A DNA stretch of 64,000 nt from the NCBI RefSeq assembly GCF_902459655.1, contig NZ_CABPSB010000006.1, positions 238,149 to 302,148 on the forward strand, in the 5' to 3' direction. Below the pieces are notes generated by a model. That model was not told where the DNA came from, did no database searches, and was given only the letters and a program-made list of their open reading frames with translations. Shown in pieces: positions 8,876-18,919 of the stretch; the stretch's first letter is position 1, and the number at the start of each line of letters is the position of its first letter. A program made the translations under genes and the position numbers. The stretch comes from Pandoraea anhela (GTDB taxonomy: Bacteria; Pseudomonadota; Gammaproteobacteria; Burkholderiales; Burkholderiaceae).

Positions 8876-10864
8876 TTAGTTGACCATCTGCAGAATCGTG
8901 TCGAACAACTGCGACGCCGTCTGGATGACCTTCGAGTTGGCCTGATAGAGCTGCTGGAACTTGATCAGGTTGGCCGCCTCTTCGTCGAGGTTCACGCCGG
9001 AATTGGACTGCTGGGCGGTCTGCGCCTGCTTGAGCAGCGTTTGCTGCGCGGCGCTCGTCGCCTTGTAGGTGTTCGTGGTCGAGCCGACATACGAGACCAG
9101 ATTGGCGTAGGCGGTCGCATAGCTGTCCTTGCCGCCGACCTTGGTCTTGTCGTTTTGCAACGCCGAGAGCGCCAGGCCGTTGCGGTTGTCCGTCGTCGCG
9201 CCCGAGCTGTTCGGGGCGATGGTCAGCTTGTCGCCGTCCGCCGGCGTGCCGCTCACGTTCACGGTCATACCGCCGAGCGTAATCTTCGCGCCGTTGGCGG
9301 CGTCGTACGGCACCGTATCGCCGGCAGCGTAAGTCGTCGTCGTCCCGTTGACAGTCACCGTCATCGGCGAAGGTGCGACCAGCGTGATGGCGCCCGTCGT
9401 GGGATTCTTGCTGAACGTGAACGTCACGGGCGACGTCAACGGCGAACTCAGGTAGTTCGCATCGACCGTGCCCTGATCCGTCTTGAGCGAACCGGTGTTG
9501 GTCGACGGCACCGAGGCCAGAATCGGTGCGGCCAGCGCGATCTTGCCCGGGTCGGTGATCGCCACGCTGATGTTGCCGGCCGCATTACGCGTCGGCTCGA
9601 TCGTGAAGCTGTCGCCCGCGACCATGTTGCCGACGGTAACGTTGAAGCCGTCGTCGAACGCCTTGCCGCCGCTGTCGGTGAAGGTCAGCGGCGCGCCCGG
9701 CGTGGCGGGGGCGCCTGCGGTCCACTTCGCGCCGTCGGACTGGCGGGTCATGGTGTAGTTCGTGCCGTCGTACGTCACGGTGTAGTCGCTCGCCGTGACC
9801 TTCGACGCGTCGGTGATCTTCGAATTGAGCACCGCGCTGTTCGAGTTCTTCGCGTTGGCGACGATCGTCGGGTTCGGCACGGTGAAAACGTTACCGCCCA
9901 GCTGGCCGTAGAGGTCCAGCCCGAGCTGGTTTTGCGCGTTGAACGTGCCGGCCAGCGACAGTGCGATCTGGCCGAGCGAGTTCTGCGCCTGCGTGAGCGC
10001 CCCGCTGCGGAACGACAGCAGCCCGGCCAGCGAGCCGCCGGTAATCGACGATTCCGGCACCGGCACCTTCGTGCCGCTCGGTGTCACGTACGCGATGGTG
10101 AGTTCCGACGGGTCGTTGGTCGAGGCCACCGTCGTGAGCTGGTAAGCCGAACTGCCCGTCACGAGCGACTGGCCGTTGCCGACATAGACGTTGTACGAGC
10201 CGTCCGACGCCTTGACCACGTTGGTCTGAATGATGGCGTTGAGCTGCGAGACCGCCAGGTCGCGCTGGTCGAGAAGGTCGTTCGGGGTGGTGTTGCCGCC
10301 GTTGGCCTGCGCCTGCACGATGGCGTCGTTCAGTTGCGCGATCTGCTTGGCGTAGACATTGATCTGGTCGGTGGACTGGGCAATGCTGGCGTTCGTGCTG
10401 CTGCGCAGGGTGGACAGCGTGCCCGAGAGCGACTGGAACATGCTGGCGAGCGTTTGCGCCGAGGACACGACCGTGGCGCGCGTGGCCGAGTTGGCCGGCG
10501 CCGAGACGATGTTCTGCAGGTTCGTGAAGAACTGGCTCATCGTGGCCGACAGGCCGGTCGTCGAACTGCCCAGCGCGTTGTTGATCTGCGAGATCTGCTG
10601 GTAATACGTGTTGAGCTGGCTGTACTGGGTCTGGGCCTGATTCGTCTGGTTCGACAGAAACTGGCTGTACACGCGCGAGACGTCGTTCACCAGCACGCCA
10701 GAGCCCAGATAGCCGACGCCGGCATACTGGCTGGCGGCCTGGGAATAGTCGACGATCTGGCGGTTGTAACCGGCCGTGCCCGAGTTGGCGACGTTATTGC
10801 CAGTGGTGCTGAGGGCGAACTGGGCGGCGTTCAGCCCGCTCATGCCAATATTGATTAGGCTCAT
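8876..10864 (-). CDS. flgK: Flagellar hook-associated protein 1 FlgK
   Basis: FlgK is the first hook-filament junction protein. The 662-residue product begins MSLINIGMSGLNAAQFALS, with the rod/hook-family signature TTGNNVANSGTAGYNRQ. It ends with the conserved C-terminal helix SNSGVNLDEEAANLIKFQQL. The long middle (about 330-590) is a Thr/Gly/Val-rich beta region. The ATG at 10864 gives the canonical N-terminus; an upstream extension to 10918 adds an unrelated basic leader. A sigma-28-like promoter lies 68-94 bp upstream. Confidence 0.96.
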   Translation of the reverse strand: MSLINIGMSGLNAAQFALSTTGNNVANSGTAGYNRQIVDYSQAASQYAGVGYLGSGVLVNDVSRVYSQFLSNQTNQAQTQYSQLNTYYQQISQINNALGSSTTGLSATMSQFFTNLQNIVSAPANSATRATVVSSAQTLASMFQSLSGTLSTLRSSTNASIAQSTDQINVYAKQIAQLNDAIVQAQANGGNTTPNDLLDQRDLAVSQLNAIIQTNVVKASDGSYNVYVGNGQSLVTGSSAYQLTTVASTNDPSELTIAYVTPSGTKVPVPESSITGGSLAGLLSFRSGALTQAQNSLGQIALSLAGTFNAQNQLGLDLYGQLGGNVFTVPNPTIVANAKNSNSAVLNSKITDASKVTASDYTVTYDGTNYTMTRQSDGAKWTAGAPATPGAPLTFTDSGGKAFDDGFNVTVGNMVAGDSFTIEPTRNAAGNISVAITDPGKIALAAPILASVPSTNTGSLKTDQGTVDANYLSSPLTSPVTFTFSKNPTTGAITLVAPSPMTVTVNGTTTTYAAGDTVPYDAANGAKITLGGMTVNVSGTPADGDKLTIAPNSSGATTDNRNGLALSALQNDKTKVGGKDSYATAYANLVSYVGSTTNTYKATSAAQQTLLKQAQTAQQSNSGVNLDEEAANLIKFQQLYQANSKVIQTASQLFDTILQMVN

Positions 10865-10931
10865 GATCTCGCGGCTTGAGTTGGAGGCGCGCCCTGCGGC
10901 AAAAAGTCCGATGCGCACCGTTACCGATGTG

Positions 10932-10958
10932 TTTACGGCAGCCCGGCGACAAAATTGA
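10932..10958 (-). promoter_or_regulatory. Sigma-28-like promoter before flgK
   Basis: On the minus strand TCAA (10958-10955), a 15-nt spacer and GCCGTAAA (10939-10932) resemble sigma-28 boxes. It lies in the 195-bp gap between flgJ and flgK, where a late promoter for flgKL is expected. The -35 box is imperfect. Confidence 0.5.
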
Positions 10959-11059
10959 GGCCGTCGCCCCGCGGGTTTTCGTCCCGCTTTCCGTGGCTTT
11001 CCGGCCAGCTTGCGGTCGGATTTCGGCCATTTTCCCGAATCCCGCCCCGTCCCTCACCC

Positions 11060-11947
11060 TCAGATGAAATGCTTCATGACCTTCATCAGCTTGCTGGCGT
11101 ACTGCGGATCGGTCGCGTAGCCGGCACGTTGCAGATTGTTGGCAAAGCTCGCCGCGTCGTTGGCGCTCGCCACGACCGTCGAATAGCGCGGGTTGTTCGA
11201 AATCAGGTTGGCGTAGTCGGCGAACGCCTCGTCGTACGAGCCGTAAGCCCGGAACTTGGCCGTCACGCGGCGCGGCTGGCCGTTCACATACTCGGTCGTG
11301 GCCACTTCCACGGTCGGGCCGTTCCAGTTTTTGCCCGCCTTGATGCCGAACACGTTGTGGCTGGTGCTGCCGTCGGCACGACGGATCTCGCGCTTGCCCC
11401 ACCCGGACTCCAGCGCCGCCTGGCTCAGCATGAAGCGCGCCGGGATGCCGCTGCGCGCGCTGGCGCTCTGCGCCGCGTTGGCCATGCGGTCGACGAACTC
11501 GCCTGCGACCGCCGGCGCACCGTCGGCGACACCGATGGCATCCGCCGCGTTGTAGGCACGGCCGGCGAGCGACTGCTGACGGCCCATGGCCGCCGGCGGC
11601 AGCGTGGTGCCCGTCTTGGCCAGTTGCTTGAGCATGAGATCGGCCAGCCCGATCCCCTTGTGCGACGCCAGTTGCTGGGCAAGCTGGTCGTCGAGCATGC
11701 CGTTGAACATCTTTTCCTGATCGCTGCCGAGCAGGCCGCCGGACAGGGTGGCGTCGCGCATGCTCTTGACCATCATCTGCGTGAAGACGGCCTCGAACTG
11801 CTTGGCCGCCTGCTGCGTGGCCTGCGGCGTTTGCTGATGCGCCGCCGCCCGCAGGGCCGAGAGGCCCTGCATGTCGTAGGCGGCGCGTTGCGTCAGATCG
11901 GGCAGATTGTTGCCTGCCGCACCGGTCAGGCGGTTGCCGTCGGCCAT
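11060..11947 (-). CDS. flgJ: Flagellar rod assembly protein / peptidoglycan hydrolase FlgJ
   Basis: FlgJ caps the growing rod and cuts peptidoglycan so that the rod can cross the wall. The 295-residue product has both domains. The N-terminal rod-binding domain (about 40-110) contains AAKQFEAVFTQMMVKSMRDA. The C-terminal glucosaminidase domain (about 155-290) contains ARFMLSQAALESGWGKREI, with the likely catalytic Glu in ALES, and HNVFGIKAGKNWNGP. It starts 2 bp downstream of the flgI stop codon, implying co-translation. Confidence 0.96.
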   Translation of the reverse strand: MADGNRLTGAAGNNLPDLTQRAAYDMQGLSALRAAAHQQTPQATQQAAKQFEAVFTQMMVKSMRDATLSGGLLGSDQEKMFNGMLDDQLAQQLASHKGIGLADLMLKQLAKTGTTLPPAAMGRQQSLAGRAYNAADAIGVADGAPAVAGEFVDRMANAAQSASARSGIPARFMLSQAALESGWGKREIRRADGSTSHNVFGIKAGKNWNGPTVEVATTEYVNGQPRRVTAKFRAYGSYDEAFADYANLISNNPRYSTVVASANDAASFANNLQRAGYATDPQYASKLMKVMKHFI

Positions 11948-11948
11948 A

Positions 11949-13148
11949 TCAGATGATCTCCAGATCGGCGCGCAGGGCGCCCGAGGCCTTCATGGCCTGC
12001 AGAATCGACATCAGGTCTGCCGGACTCGCACCCAGCGAGTTCAGCGCCTTGACGACGTCGGCGAGGTTGGCGCCCGCTTTGACCATCTTGAGCGCGTTGT
12101 TCTCCTGTTGCACGGAGATTTGCGAATTCGGGGCCACGACCGTCTGACCGCCCGAGAACGGCGCCGGCTGGCTCACATTGTTCTGTGTATCGATGACGAC
12201 CGACAGGTTGCCGTGCGCCACCGCGCACTGCTGGATCGTCACGTTCTGGTTCATCACCACCGAGCCCGTGCGGGCATTGATGATGACGCGCGCGGCGGTG
12301 TTGTCCGGACGCACTTCCAGACTTTCGAGCTGCGCCAGGAATTGCACACGCGACGACGGATCGGTCGGGGTGCGCAGCAGGATCACACGGCCGTCGAGCG
12401 CCTGCGCCGTGCCGAAGCCGAAGCGCCGGTTCACGGCATCGACCACGCGCTGCGCGGTCGAGAAGTCGGTGGCGTTGAGTTCCATCTGCACGGTGCCCGG
12501 CTGACCGCCCATGGCGGTCGGCACGGCGCGCTCGACGATGGCGCCGTTCGGAATCCGGCCCGACGCCAGCTGGTTGATGGTCACGCTCGATCCGTTGGCG
12601 GACGCGCCCGCGCCGCCGATCAGCAGGTTGCCCTGCGCCAGTGCGTAGACCTGTCCGTCCGGGCCCTTGAGCGGCGTCATGAGCAACGTGCCGCCGCGCA
12701 GGCTCTTGGCGTTACCCATCGACGAGACCACCACGTCGATGGCCTGCCCGGGACGCGTGAACGCCGGCAGCGTGGCCGTCACCATCACGGCGGCGACGTT
12801 CTTCAACTGCATGTTCGTGCCGGGCGCGACGGTGATCCCCAGTTGCGAGAGCATGTTCGTCATGCTCTGCACCGTGAACGGCGTTTGCGTCGTCTGGTCG
12901 CCCGAGTTGTCGAGACCGGCCACGAGACCGTAGCCGATGAGCTGGTTATCACGCACGCCCTGGATCGACGCCAGTTCCTTGAGACGCTCGGCGTGCGCCA
13001 CGCCGGGCGCGAGCATCGTCGCCACGCCGGCCACGCTCACTGCGGCCGCCACGGCGAACGTGGAGACAGTGCGACCGAGCGACTGGCGCGACTGATGCAG
13101 GAGACGGAGGTTAGGCGCGCGGCGCGACGGGGACGACATGATCGACAT
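11949..13148 (-). CDS. flgI: Flagellar P-ring protein FlgI
   Basis: FlgI builds the P ring in the periplasm around the rod. The 399-residue product has a long basic leader and signal peptide ending GVAHA near residue 52. The mature family start [20 protein letters not shown] follows. Further conserved blocks include [19 protein letters not shown] and [20 protein letters not shown]. The ATG overlaps the flgH stop (ATGA). An internal ATG three residues later is possible; either start leaves an n-region longer than average. Confidence 0.96.
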   Translation of the reverse strand: MSIMSSPSRRAPNLRLLHQSRQSLGRTVSTFAVAAAVSVAGVATMLAPGVAHAERLKELASIQGVRDNQLIGYGLVAGLDNSGDQTTQTPFTVQSMTNMLSQLGITVAPGTNMQLKNVAAVMVTATLPAFTRPGQAIDVVVSSMGNAKSLRGGTLLMTPLKGPDGQVYALAQGNLLIGGAGASANGSSVTINQLASGRIPNGAIVERAVPTAMGGQPGTVQMELNATDFSTAQRVVDAVNRRFGFGTAQALDGRVILLRTPTDPSSRVQFLAQLESLEVRPDNTAARVIINARTGSVVMNQNVTIQQCAVAHGNLSVVIDTQNNVSQPAPFSGGQTVVAPNSQISVQQENNALKMVKAGANLADVVKALNSLGASPADLMSILQAMKASGALRADLEII

Positions 13149-13873
13149 CAGAAGGGCGAAACGTTAAGGAAGAAGCGCTGCAGCCAGCCCATGGTTTCGG
13201 CTTCGTTGATGTAGCCTTTGCCACGGTATTCGATGCGCGCATCGGCCACCTGCGTCGAAGGCACGGTGTTCGCGCCCGAAATCGTCTGCGGGCTGACGAT
13301 GCCCGAAAACTTGATGTACTCCGTGCCCTGATTGATGGCGATCTGTTTCTCGCCGGCGACCGCAAGGTTGCCGTTGGACAGCACTTCCATCACGGTCACG
13401 GTGATCTGACCGGAAAATACGTTGTTGGCGTTGGCCGCGCCCTTGGCATCGAACTTGTTGCTGCCGCTGGCATCGAGCCCCTGATTGTTGAGCACACCGC
13501 CGATCACACCGGGCGTCTGGGTGAGCGTCAGGCTGCCGCTGCCGGCACGCGTGGTATTGGCCGCCGAATTCTTGCTCGCCGCCGTGTTCTCGTTGATGAC
13601 GATCGTGAGAATGTCGCCCACGTTACGCGGACGACGATCTTCGAACAGCGGGCGATTCGAATACAACGGACGGAAGATCGAGCCTTCCGGATCGGCCGCC
13701 ACCGGCGGGGGCGGCGGACGCGTGGTGGTCGGCCCGTTGACGACCGGCTCTTGCGGCACGTAGGCGCAGCCCGCGAGACCGGTCAACACAGTGGCGGCCA
13801 CGAGCGCAAGAAATCGCGCGAGGCCTGCGCTGCGTTGCATTTCGGTCTTTCGTGCGGACATATCGACGTTCAT
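13148..13873 (-). CDS. flgH: Flagellar L-ring lipoprotein FlgH
   Basis: FlgH forms the outer-membrane L ring. The 241-residue product has a signal peptide with a lipobox (LAGC, Cys near residue 36), showing it is a lipoprotein. The FlgH blocks [20 protein letters not shown] and [20 protein letters not shown] follow, and the C-terminal half matches the family to its end. The N-terminus is uncertain because ATG codons at 13873, 13861 and 13840 all leave a usable signal peptide; the outermost is listed. Confidence 0.95.
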   Translation of the reverse strand: MNVDMSARKTEMQRSAGLARFLALVAATVLTGLAGCAYVPQEPVVNGPTTTRPPPPPVAADPEGSIFRPLYSNRPLFEDRRPRNVGDILTIVINENTAASKNSAANTTRAGSGSLTLTQTPGVIGGVLNNQGLDASGSNKFDAKGAANANNVFSGQITVTVMEVLSNGNLAVAGEKQIAINQGTEYIKFSGIVSPQTISGANTVPSTQVADARIEYRGKGYINEAETMGWLQRFFLNVSPF

Positions 13874-13925
13874 TCCCAGGGCTGAATACGGTTGGCGAAG
13901 GAGAGAGAGGCGGTCAAACCGCCGC

Positions 13926-14708
13926 TTACATCTGCGTGAGACGTTGCAGCATCTGGTCGGATGCCGTCACGGCCTTCGAGTTGATTTCGTAGGCGCGCTG
14001 CGCTGAAATCATGTTCACGAGCTCTTCGACCACGTTCACGTTCGACGTCTCGACGTAATTCTGGTTAAGCACGCCGGCGCCGTTGGTGCCCGGTTGCGCC
14101 ACGTTCGGCGCGCCCGAAGCCGCCGTCTCCGCGTACAGGTTCTCGCCCAGGCTTTGCAGGCCGGCGTTGTTGATGAACGTGGCGAGCTGGAACGTACCGA
14201 TCTGCACGTTGGCCGTGTTACCCGGCTGCGTGACCGAGACCGTACCGTCGCGCGCGATGGTCAGCGACAGCGCGTTGGGGGGAATCGTGATGGCCGGCTG
14301 GATCGGGTAGCCGGAGGCCGTCACGAGCTGGCCGTTGTTGTCGACCTGAAACGAGCCGTCGCGCGTGTAGGCGGTCGTGCCGTCCGGCATGAGCACCTGG
14401 AAGAAGCCGTCGCCGTTGATGGCCACGTCTTTGGCGTTGTTCGTCGACGTCAGGTTGCCCTGCGTGAAGATGCGCTCGGTCGCCGCCGGACGCACCCCCG
14501 TTCCCAATTGCAGCCCCGACGGGAGCAACGTTTGCTGCGACGACTGCGCGCCGGGCTGACGGATCGTCTGGTACAGCAGATCCTCGAACACCGCACGGCC
14601 TTTCTTGAAGCCGTTCGTGCTGGTGTTGGCAAGGTTGTTCGAAATCACGTCCATGTTCGTCTGCTGGGCGTTCATGCCGGTGGCAGCGATGTAGAGCGAA
14701 CGGATCAT
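13926..14708 (-). CDS. flgG: Flagellar distal rod protein FlgG
   Basis: FlgG forms the distal rod. The 260-residue length is typical. The N-terminus [20 protein letters not shown] and the motif [20 protein letters not shown] are diagnostic. The C-terminus [20 protein letters not shown] is the shared rod-hook coiled-coil end. The ATG has GGGGAGAAA upstream. It is 72 bp from flgF and 52 bp from flgH in the same transcriptional direction. Confidence 0.98.
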   Translation of the reverse strand: MIRSLYIAATGMNAQQTNMDVISNNLANTSTNGFKKGRAVFEDLLYQTIRQPGAQSSQQTLLPSGLQLGTGVRPAATERIFTQGNLTSTNNAKDVAINGDGFFQVLMPDGTTAYTRDGSFQVDNNGQLVTASGYPIQPAITIPPNALSLTIARDGTVSVTQPGNTANVQIGTFQLATFINNAGLQSLGENLYAETAASGAPNVAQPGTNGAGVLNQNYVETSNVNVVEELVNMISAQRAYEINSKAVTASDQMLQRLTQM

Positions 14709-14780
14709 TGGATGTTTCTCCCCGTGGGCGGTGGCGGTGCGCGTGCTCGCCGCTGGCGAGCGTTGTGCATCCGGCGCCGG

Positions 14781-15524
14781 TTAGCTGAAGTTCAGCAACT
14801 GGTTGGCGGTTTGTTCGTTGGTGTCGGCCGTTTGCAGCATCTTCATCTGCATCTCGAAGGCCCGCGACTGAGAAATCATGTTCACGAGACCGCTCACCGG
14901 ATTGACGTTGCTGGTCTCGATCGAGCCAGCCACCACCACGACATTCGGATCGACCTGCGCCGGTGCGTTATTGGCCTGACGGAACAGTCCGTCGTCGCCG
15001 CGCACCAGATTGCCTTCCGGCGGATTGACCAGCTTCAACTGCCCCACCACGGCGACGGAGTTGGGCGGATCGCCCTGCCCCAGCGCCGAGATCGTGCCGT
15101 CCGTGCCGATCGTCACCGACGCGCCGGGCGGCACCGCCGCAGGACCCGCGTCGGTCATGACCGGCAGGCCGTGCAGCGTGATCTGGCCGTCGGCCGTCAT
15201 TTCGAGGTTGCCGCCGCGGGTGTAGGCTTCGCGGCCCTGCGCATCGCGCACGGCCAGCCAGCCCTGTCCCTGAATGGCCACATCGAGCGCACGGCCGGTC
15301 TGTTGCATGGCGCCGGGCGTGAAATCGGTGCCCGGCGTGGAGGTCGTGACGAACGTACGCGTGCCCGTCGAGCCGTCGGCCGCGCGCACCGGCGCCTGAC
15401 GGAACGCCGAGAGCTGGGCCCGAAAGCCCGGCGTCGAGACGTTCGCCAGATTGTTGGCGGTGGTCGATTGCTGCTCCATCGCCTGCTTCGCGCCGGTCAT
15501 GGCGATATAGATCAGACGATCCAT
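14781..15524 (-). CDS. flgF: Flagellar proximal rod protein FlgF
   Basis: FlgF is a rod protein between FlgB/C and FlgG. The 247-residue product starts MDRLIYIAMTGAKQAMEQQS, with TTANNLANVSTPGFRAQLSA in the expected place and the family C-terminus ETSNVNPVSGLVNMISQSRA. GGAGGGG precedes the start. Length and N-terminus separate it from FlgG. Confidence 0.97.
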   Translation of the reverse strand: MDRLIYIAMTGAKQAMEQQSTTANNLANVSTPGFRAQLSAFRQAPVRAADGSTGTRTFVTTSTPGTDFTPGAMQQTGRALDVAIQGQGWLAVRDAQGREAYTRGGNLEMTADGQITLHGLPVMTDAGPAAVPPGASVTIGTDGTISALGQGDPPNSVAVVGQLKLVNPPEGNLVRGDDGLFRQANNAPAQVDPNVVVVAGSIETSNVNPVSGLVNMISQSRAFEMQMKMLQTADTNEQTANQLLNFS

Positions 15525-15565
15525 CGACGCCCCTCCTGCAAGTTACGCATACGCGCCGCTCCGTC

Positions 15566-16822
15566 TTACAGGTTGACCATCGTCTGCATCAACTGGTCTT
15601 CCGTCTTGATCGTCTGCGCGTTCGCCTGATAGTTGCGCTGCGCGGTGATCATGTGGACCAGTTCGGCCGTCAGATCGACGTTCGACGCTTCGACGGCGCC
15701 GGCCTGAAGCTTGCCGAGGTTCGTGCCGCCCGGCACGCCGACGATCGGAATGCCCGATGCGGCCGATTCCGACCAAAGGTTGTTGCCCAGCGGGATCAGG
15801 CCGTTCACGTTGTTGAAGTTCGCGAGCGCCACCTGACCGAGCACGATCGACTGCGTGTTCGAGTACGTACCCACGATGGTGCCGTCGGCGCTGAACGTGA
15901 AGCCGGTAAGGCGGCCCGACGAATAGCCGTCCTGCGTGAGCGTGTTCGGCGTGTAGCTGTTACCGAATTGCGTGGTGCCGGTCAGGTTCAGCGTCAGGTT
16001 GCCTTGCGCGGCGCCGTTGCCGTACGTGATCGTCGGCAGCGTGATCGGGCCGGTCACGGTCGCGCCGGTCGAATCCGTCTGCGAGATGAGGCTGCCCGAC
16101 GAATTGAACGTCAGCGTGCCGATCGCGCCGGTGCCGACCTGCGTCGTGCCGTCGACCGAGGCGTACACGGTCCACGTGGCGTTGTTGGTCGTCGCATCGA
16201 CGCTCGTCTTCTTGAAGTACAGGTTGACGTCGTGGGAATTGCCCAGCGAGTCGTAGACCTTGAGCGACGTGGCGTTGGTGTACGAATTCGGATCGGTGAT
16301 CGAGAACGGCGTGGTGTTGATGGCGCTGCGCGAGTCGAGGTTGAACTGACCCGTGATTTTCTTGGTGGCCGTCGGGGCCAGATCGCCCGTCGGAACTTGC
16401 AGATCGACCGGCGAGACGCTGTTGATGATGCCGTTCGGGCCGGCCAGATAGCCGGTCAGGCGATCGCCGTTCGAGTCGACGATGAAACCGTTCTTGTCGA
16501 GCGAGAACTGGCCATTGCGAGTGTAAGCAATCGTGCCGTTGTTCGACACGCGGAAAAAGCCGTTACCCGAGATCGCCAGGTCGAGCTGACGGTTCGTGAC
16601 CGTGATGTCGCCCTGCGTGAACTGCTGAGCGATGGCCGCCACACGCGTACCGATACCGACGGTGTTGTTGCCCGCGCCGAACAGCGAGTTGGCGTAGATG
16701 TCGGCGAATTGCGCCTGACCCTGCTTGAAGCCGACGGTGGCCGCGTTGGCAACGTTGTTGCCGATGACGTCCAGGTCCTTGGAAGCGGCGTTCAGGCCGC
16801 TCAATCCGGTCGAAAAGGCCAT
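15566..16822 (-). CDS. flgE: Flagellar hook protein FlgE
   Basis: FlgE polymerises into the hook. The 418-residue product starts MAFSTGLSGLNAASKDLDVI with GNNVANAATVGFKQGQAQFA. The middle (about 140-350) is a beta-rich, Thr/Ser/Asn-rich region, and the C-terminal helix is EASNVDLTAELVHMITAQRN. An AGGAG site lies six bases before the ATG. The order flgD-flgE-flgF matches the standard operon. Confidence 0.98.
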   Translation of the reverse strand: MAFSTGLSGLNAASKDLDVIGNNVANAATVGFKQGQAQFADIYANSLFGAGNNTVGIGTRVAAIAQQFTQGDITVTNRQLDLAISGNGFFRVSNNGTIAYTRNGQFSLDKNGFIVDSNGDRLTGYLAGPNGIINSVSPVDLQVPTGDLAPTATKKITGQFNLDSRSAINTTPFSITDPNSYTNATSLKVYDSLGNSHDVNLYFKKTSVDATTNNATWTVYASVDGTTQVGTGAIGTLTFNSSGSLISQTDSTGATVTGPITLPTITYGNGAAQGNLTLNLTGTTQFGNSYTPNTLTQDGYSSGRLTGFTFSADGTIVGTYSNTQSIVLGQVALANFNNVNGLIPLGNNLWSESAASGIPIVGVPGGTNLGKLQAGAVEASNVDLTAELVHMITAQRNYQANAQTIKTEDQLMQTMVNL

Positions 16823-16902
16823 GTGTTACTCCTGAAATTCGGTTGTCGACGACGGGTGTCGCGACGGAATCGGTGAGAGACTTACGTCGTGATTGGGGTC
16901 AG

Positions 16903-17631
16903 TTACAAAATTTCGCGCACGTCGGAGAGCTTGACGTTCGAGCCCGTACCCACGTTGAGCAGCGGCGAGCCGGTCGTGCTGGCCACCACGCTTTGCACCT
17001 GGGCGTACGAGAGCAGCGTCGGCGTAATGGCCTTGCCGTTGGCCGTTGCCGTCACGCTCAGCGTGTACTTGCCGTCGGCGACCGTATTGCCGGCGTCGTC
17101 CTTCGCATCCCACGTGAGGGCCTGCACCCCGGCGTCCAGTGCGCCCGCGTTCACGGTGCGAATGACCTTGCCGGTGCTGTCCTTGATCTCGATCTTGACC
17201 GTGTCGGCGTCGCTCGGCAGCTCGAAGCCGAACGGTGTGGCCGTCTTGGTGACGGTGCCGTCGGTGGCCTTGGTGCTGCCCACGCCGATGTTGTTGCCCG
17301 GAATCAGCACGCCCTTGCCGACCAGCGCCGCCGCTTGCAGGCTCTGCGTGGAGTTCAGTTGCGAGGTGACGGACGAGAGCGTCGTATTGAGCTGGGTGAT
17401 GCCCGAGACCGTGCTGATCTGCGCGAGCTGCGAGGTCACCTGCGAGTTGTCCATCGGGTTGAGCGGATCCTGGTTGTTCATCTGCGCGACGAGCAACTTG
17501 AGGAAGCTGTTCTGCAGATCGTCCGCGCTGCCCGCCGACGACTTCGAGCTGCTGCTTTTCGCCGTCCCGTTGATCGAGTCGAGGAAGTTCTGCGAGAAGT
17601 TGCCGGTGTTCGACGTATTGATGCTGGCCAT
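16903..17631 (-). CDS. flgD: Flagellar hook cap / assembly protein FlgD
   Basis: FlgD caps the growing hook and is not part of the final structure. The 242-residue product has a Ser-rich N-terminus, then the conserved block LQNSFLKLLVAQMNNQDPLN with PMDNSQVTSQLAQIS (about 43-75). A C-terminal FLG/Tudor-like beta region (about 105-225) includes LTWDAKDDAGNTVADGKYTL. GGAGACC precedes the ATG. Confidence 0.97.
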   Translation of the reverse strand: MASINTSNTGNFSQNFLDSINGTAKSSSSKSSAGSADDLQNSFLKLLVAQMNNQDPLNPMDNSQVTSQLAQISTVSGITQLNTTLSSVTSQLNSTQSLQAAALVGKGVLIPGNNIGVGSTKATDGTVTKTATPFGFELPSDADTVKIEIKDSTGKVIRTVNAGALDAGVQALTWDAKDDAGNTVADGKYTLSVTATANGKAITPTLLSYAQVQSVVASTTGSPLLNVGTGSNVKLSDVREIL

Positions 17632-17654
17632 CTTTCTGGTCTCCGCGCGGCCCC

Positions 17655-18059
17655 TTACTGGCCGACCGTGAGGGTTTTAAGCATGAGCGTCTTGGCGGTG
17701 TTCAGCGCTTCGACGTTGGCTTGGTAAGAGCGGGAAGCGGAGATCATGTTGACCATCTCTTCCACCGGATTCACGTTGGGCATGGTGACGTAGCCCTGTG
17801 CGTTCGCTGCCGGGTTCTTCGGGTCGTACACGGTCTTGAGGGGCGACGGATCCTCGACCACGCCGGCAACCTTCACACCGCCCACGTCGGTGCCCGTGAT
17901 CGGGTTGACCTGAAAGACGACCTGCTTGGCGCGATACGGCTGGCCGTCCGGACCGGTCACCGATTCGGCGTTGGCCAGATTGCTGGCCGTCACGTTCATG
18001 CGCTGCGACTGCGCAGCCATGGCCGAGCCGGCGACATCGAAGATGCTCATGAGTGGCAT
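17655..18059 (-). CDS. flgC: Flagellar proximal rod protein FlgC
   Basis: FlgC is a small rod subunit. The 134-residue product begins [20 protein letters not shown], with [19 protein letters not shown], and ends [20 protein letters not shown] followed by a short helix, all typical of FlgC. The ATG at 18059 has a GGGG-containing site at good spacing; the next ATG at 18050 does not. It starts five bases after flgB. Confidence 0.98.
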   Translation of the reverse strand: MPLMSIFDVAGSAMAAQSQRMNVTASNLANAESVTGPDGQPYRAKQVVFQVNPITGTDVGGVKVAGVVEDPSPLKTVYDPKNPAANAQGYVTMPNVNPVEEMVNMISASRSYQANVEALNTAKTLMLKTLTVGQ

Positions 18060-18064
18060 GGCGC

Positions 18065-18502
18065 TTACCCCTGATTCGTGATGGCGGCCAGCATCGTCTT
18101 GATCTGGCCGGTCAGGACCGTGAGGCCCGTCTGGTAATGCACGGCGTTGTCGGCAAAGTTCACACGCTCGGCATCGAGTTCGACGGTGTTACCGTCGACG
18201 CTTTGCTGGTAAGGCACGCGATAGAGCAGTTCCGGCCCGCCCATGGGCGGTGCGCTCGTGACGGCGCGCCCGGCGATGTGGCGCGAAGACGTACGCGAGA
18301 GCGATACGCTGGACTCGGTGGCGAGTTGCTGCTGTGCGCCGCGCTCGACGGCCTGACTCAACGCGCTATTGAAGTCGACGTCGCGCGCCTTGTATCCCGG
18401 CGTGTCCGCGTTGGCAATGTTCGACGAGATCACCTCCTGGCGATAGGCGCGCATCGACAGCGCCTGCTGGGAAAATCGCAATGCCGCGTCCAGTTTGTCC
18501 AT
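18065..18502 (-). CDS. flgB: Flagellar proximal rod protein FlgB
   Basis: FlgB is the rod subunit that adjoins the MS ring. The 145-residue product carries [20 protein letters not shown], then [20 protein letters not shown], and the C-terminal block [20 protein letters not shown]. It is the first gene of flgBCDEFGHIJKL, which runs on the minus strand divergently from flgA. Confidence 0.98.
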   Translation of the reverse strand: MDKLDAALRFSQQALSMRAYRQEVISSNIANADTPGYKARDVDFNSALSQAVERGAQQQLATESSVSLSRTSSRHIAGRAVTSAPPMGGPELLYRVPYQQSVDGNTVELDAERVNFADNAVHYQTGLTVLTGQIKTMLAAITNQG

Positions 18503-18919
18503 GATCTCGTCTCGCCTGATGCTTGCCTTGATGCTGGGTACTTGGGTGATGCAAAGAAACCTTGCCGTAGTGCGACCGATGCCGGCCCAGCCTTATACGA
18601 CGGGCGAATGCGGCGGGCGATGCGATGCACGAACGGGATGTCCTGCCGGGCCCGGGAAAAAATGGGGGCCTTTTGGCATGCTTCGCATCGTATGCGTACC
18701 CCCCGGGATTCAATCGGACGAATAGGAAGGAGATTGACCGCCATTTCGGGCCATGCCCCGTCGCGGGACATCTCTAGAATGGCTTCCTGACGGCATCGGG
18801 CGGGGTTCGCCCCCCAGGCACAGGGACACTGCCCGGTGTCGTCGGCTTCACAGTTTGAAGCGGGTTGAGTGCCGGATACCCCGAAATCACCTCGGGCGAC
18901 GGCCGCAAGGAGAGTGAGC
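18503..18919. other. Divergent regulatory gap between flgB and flgA
   Basis: This 417-bp non-coding stretch must hold the promoters of the flgB operon (minus) and flgA (plus). I see no convincing sigma-28 or sigma-54 boxes, which would fit FlhDC-activated class 2 promoters. A small inverted repeat (GACAC with GTGTC, 18825-18840) is present but weak. Open frames here overlap the regulatory area and lack family resemblance. Confidence 0.5.
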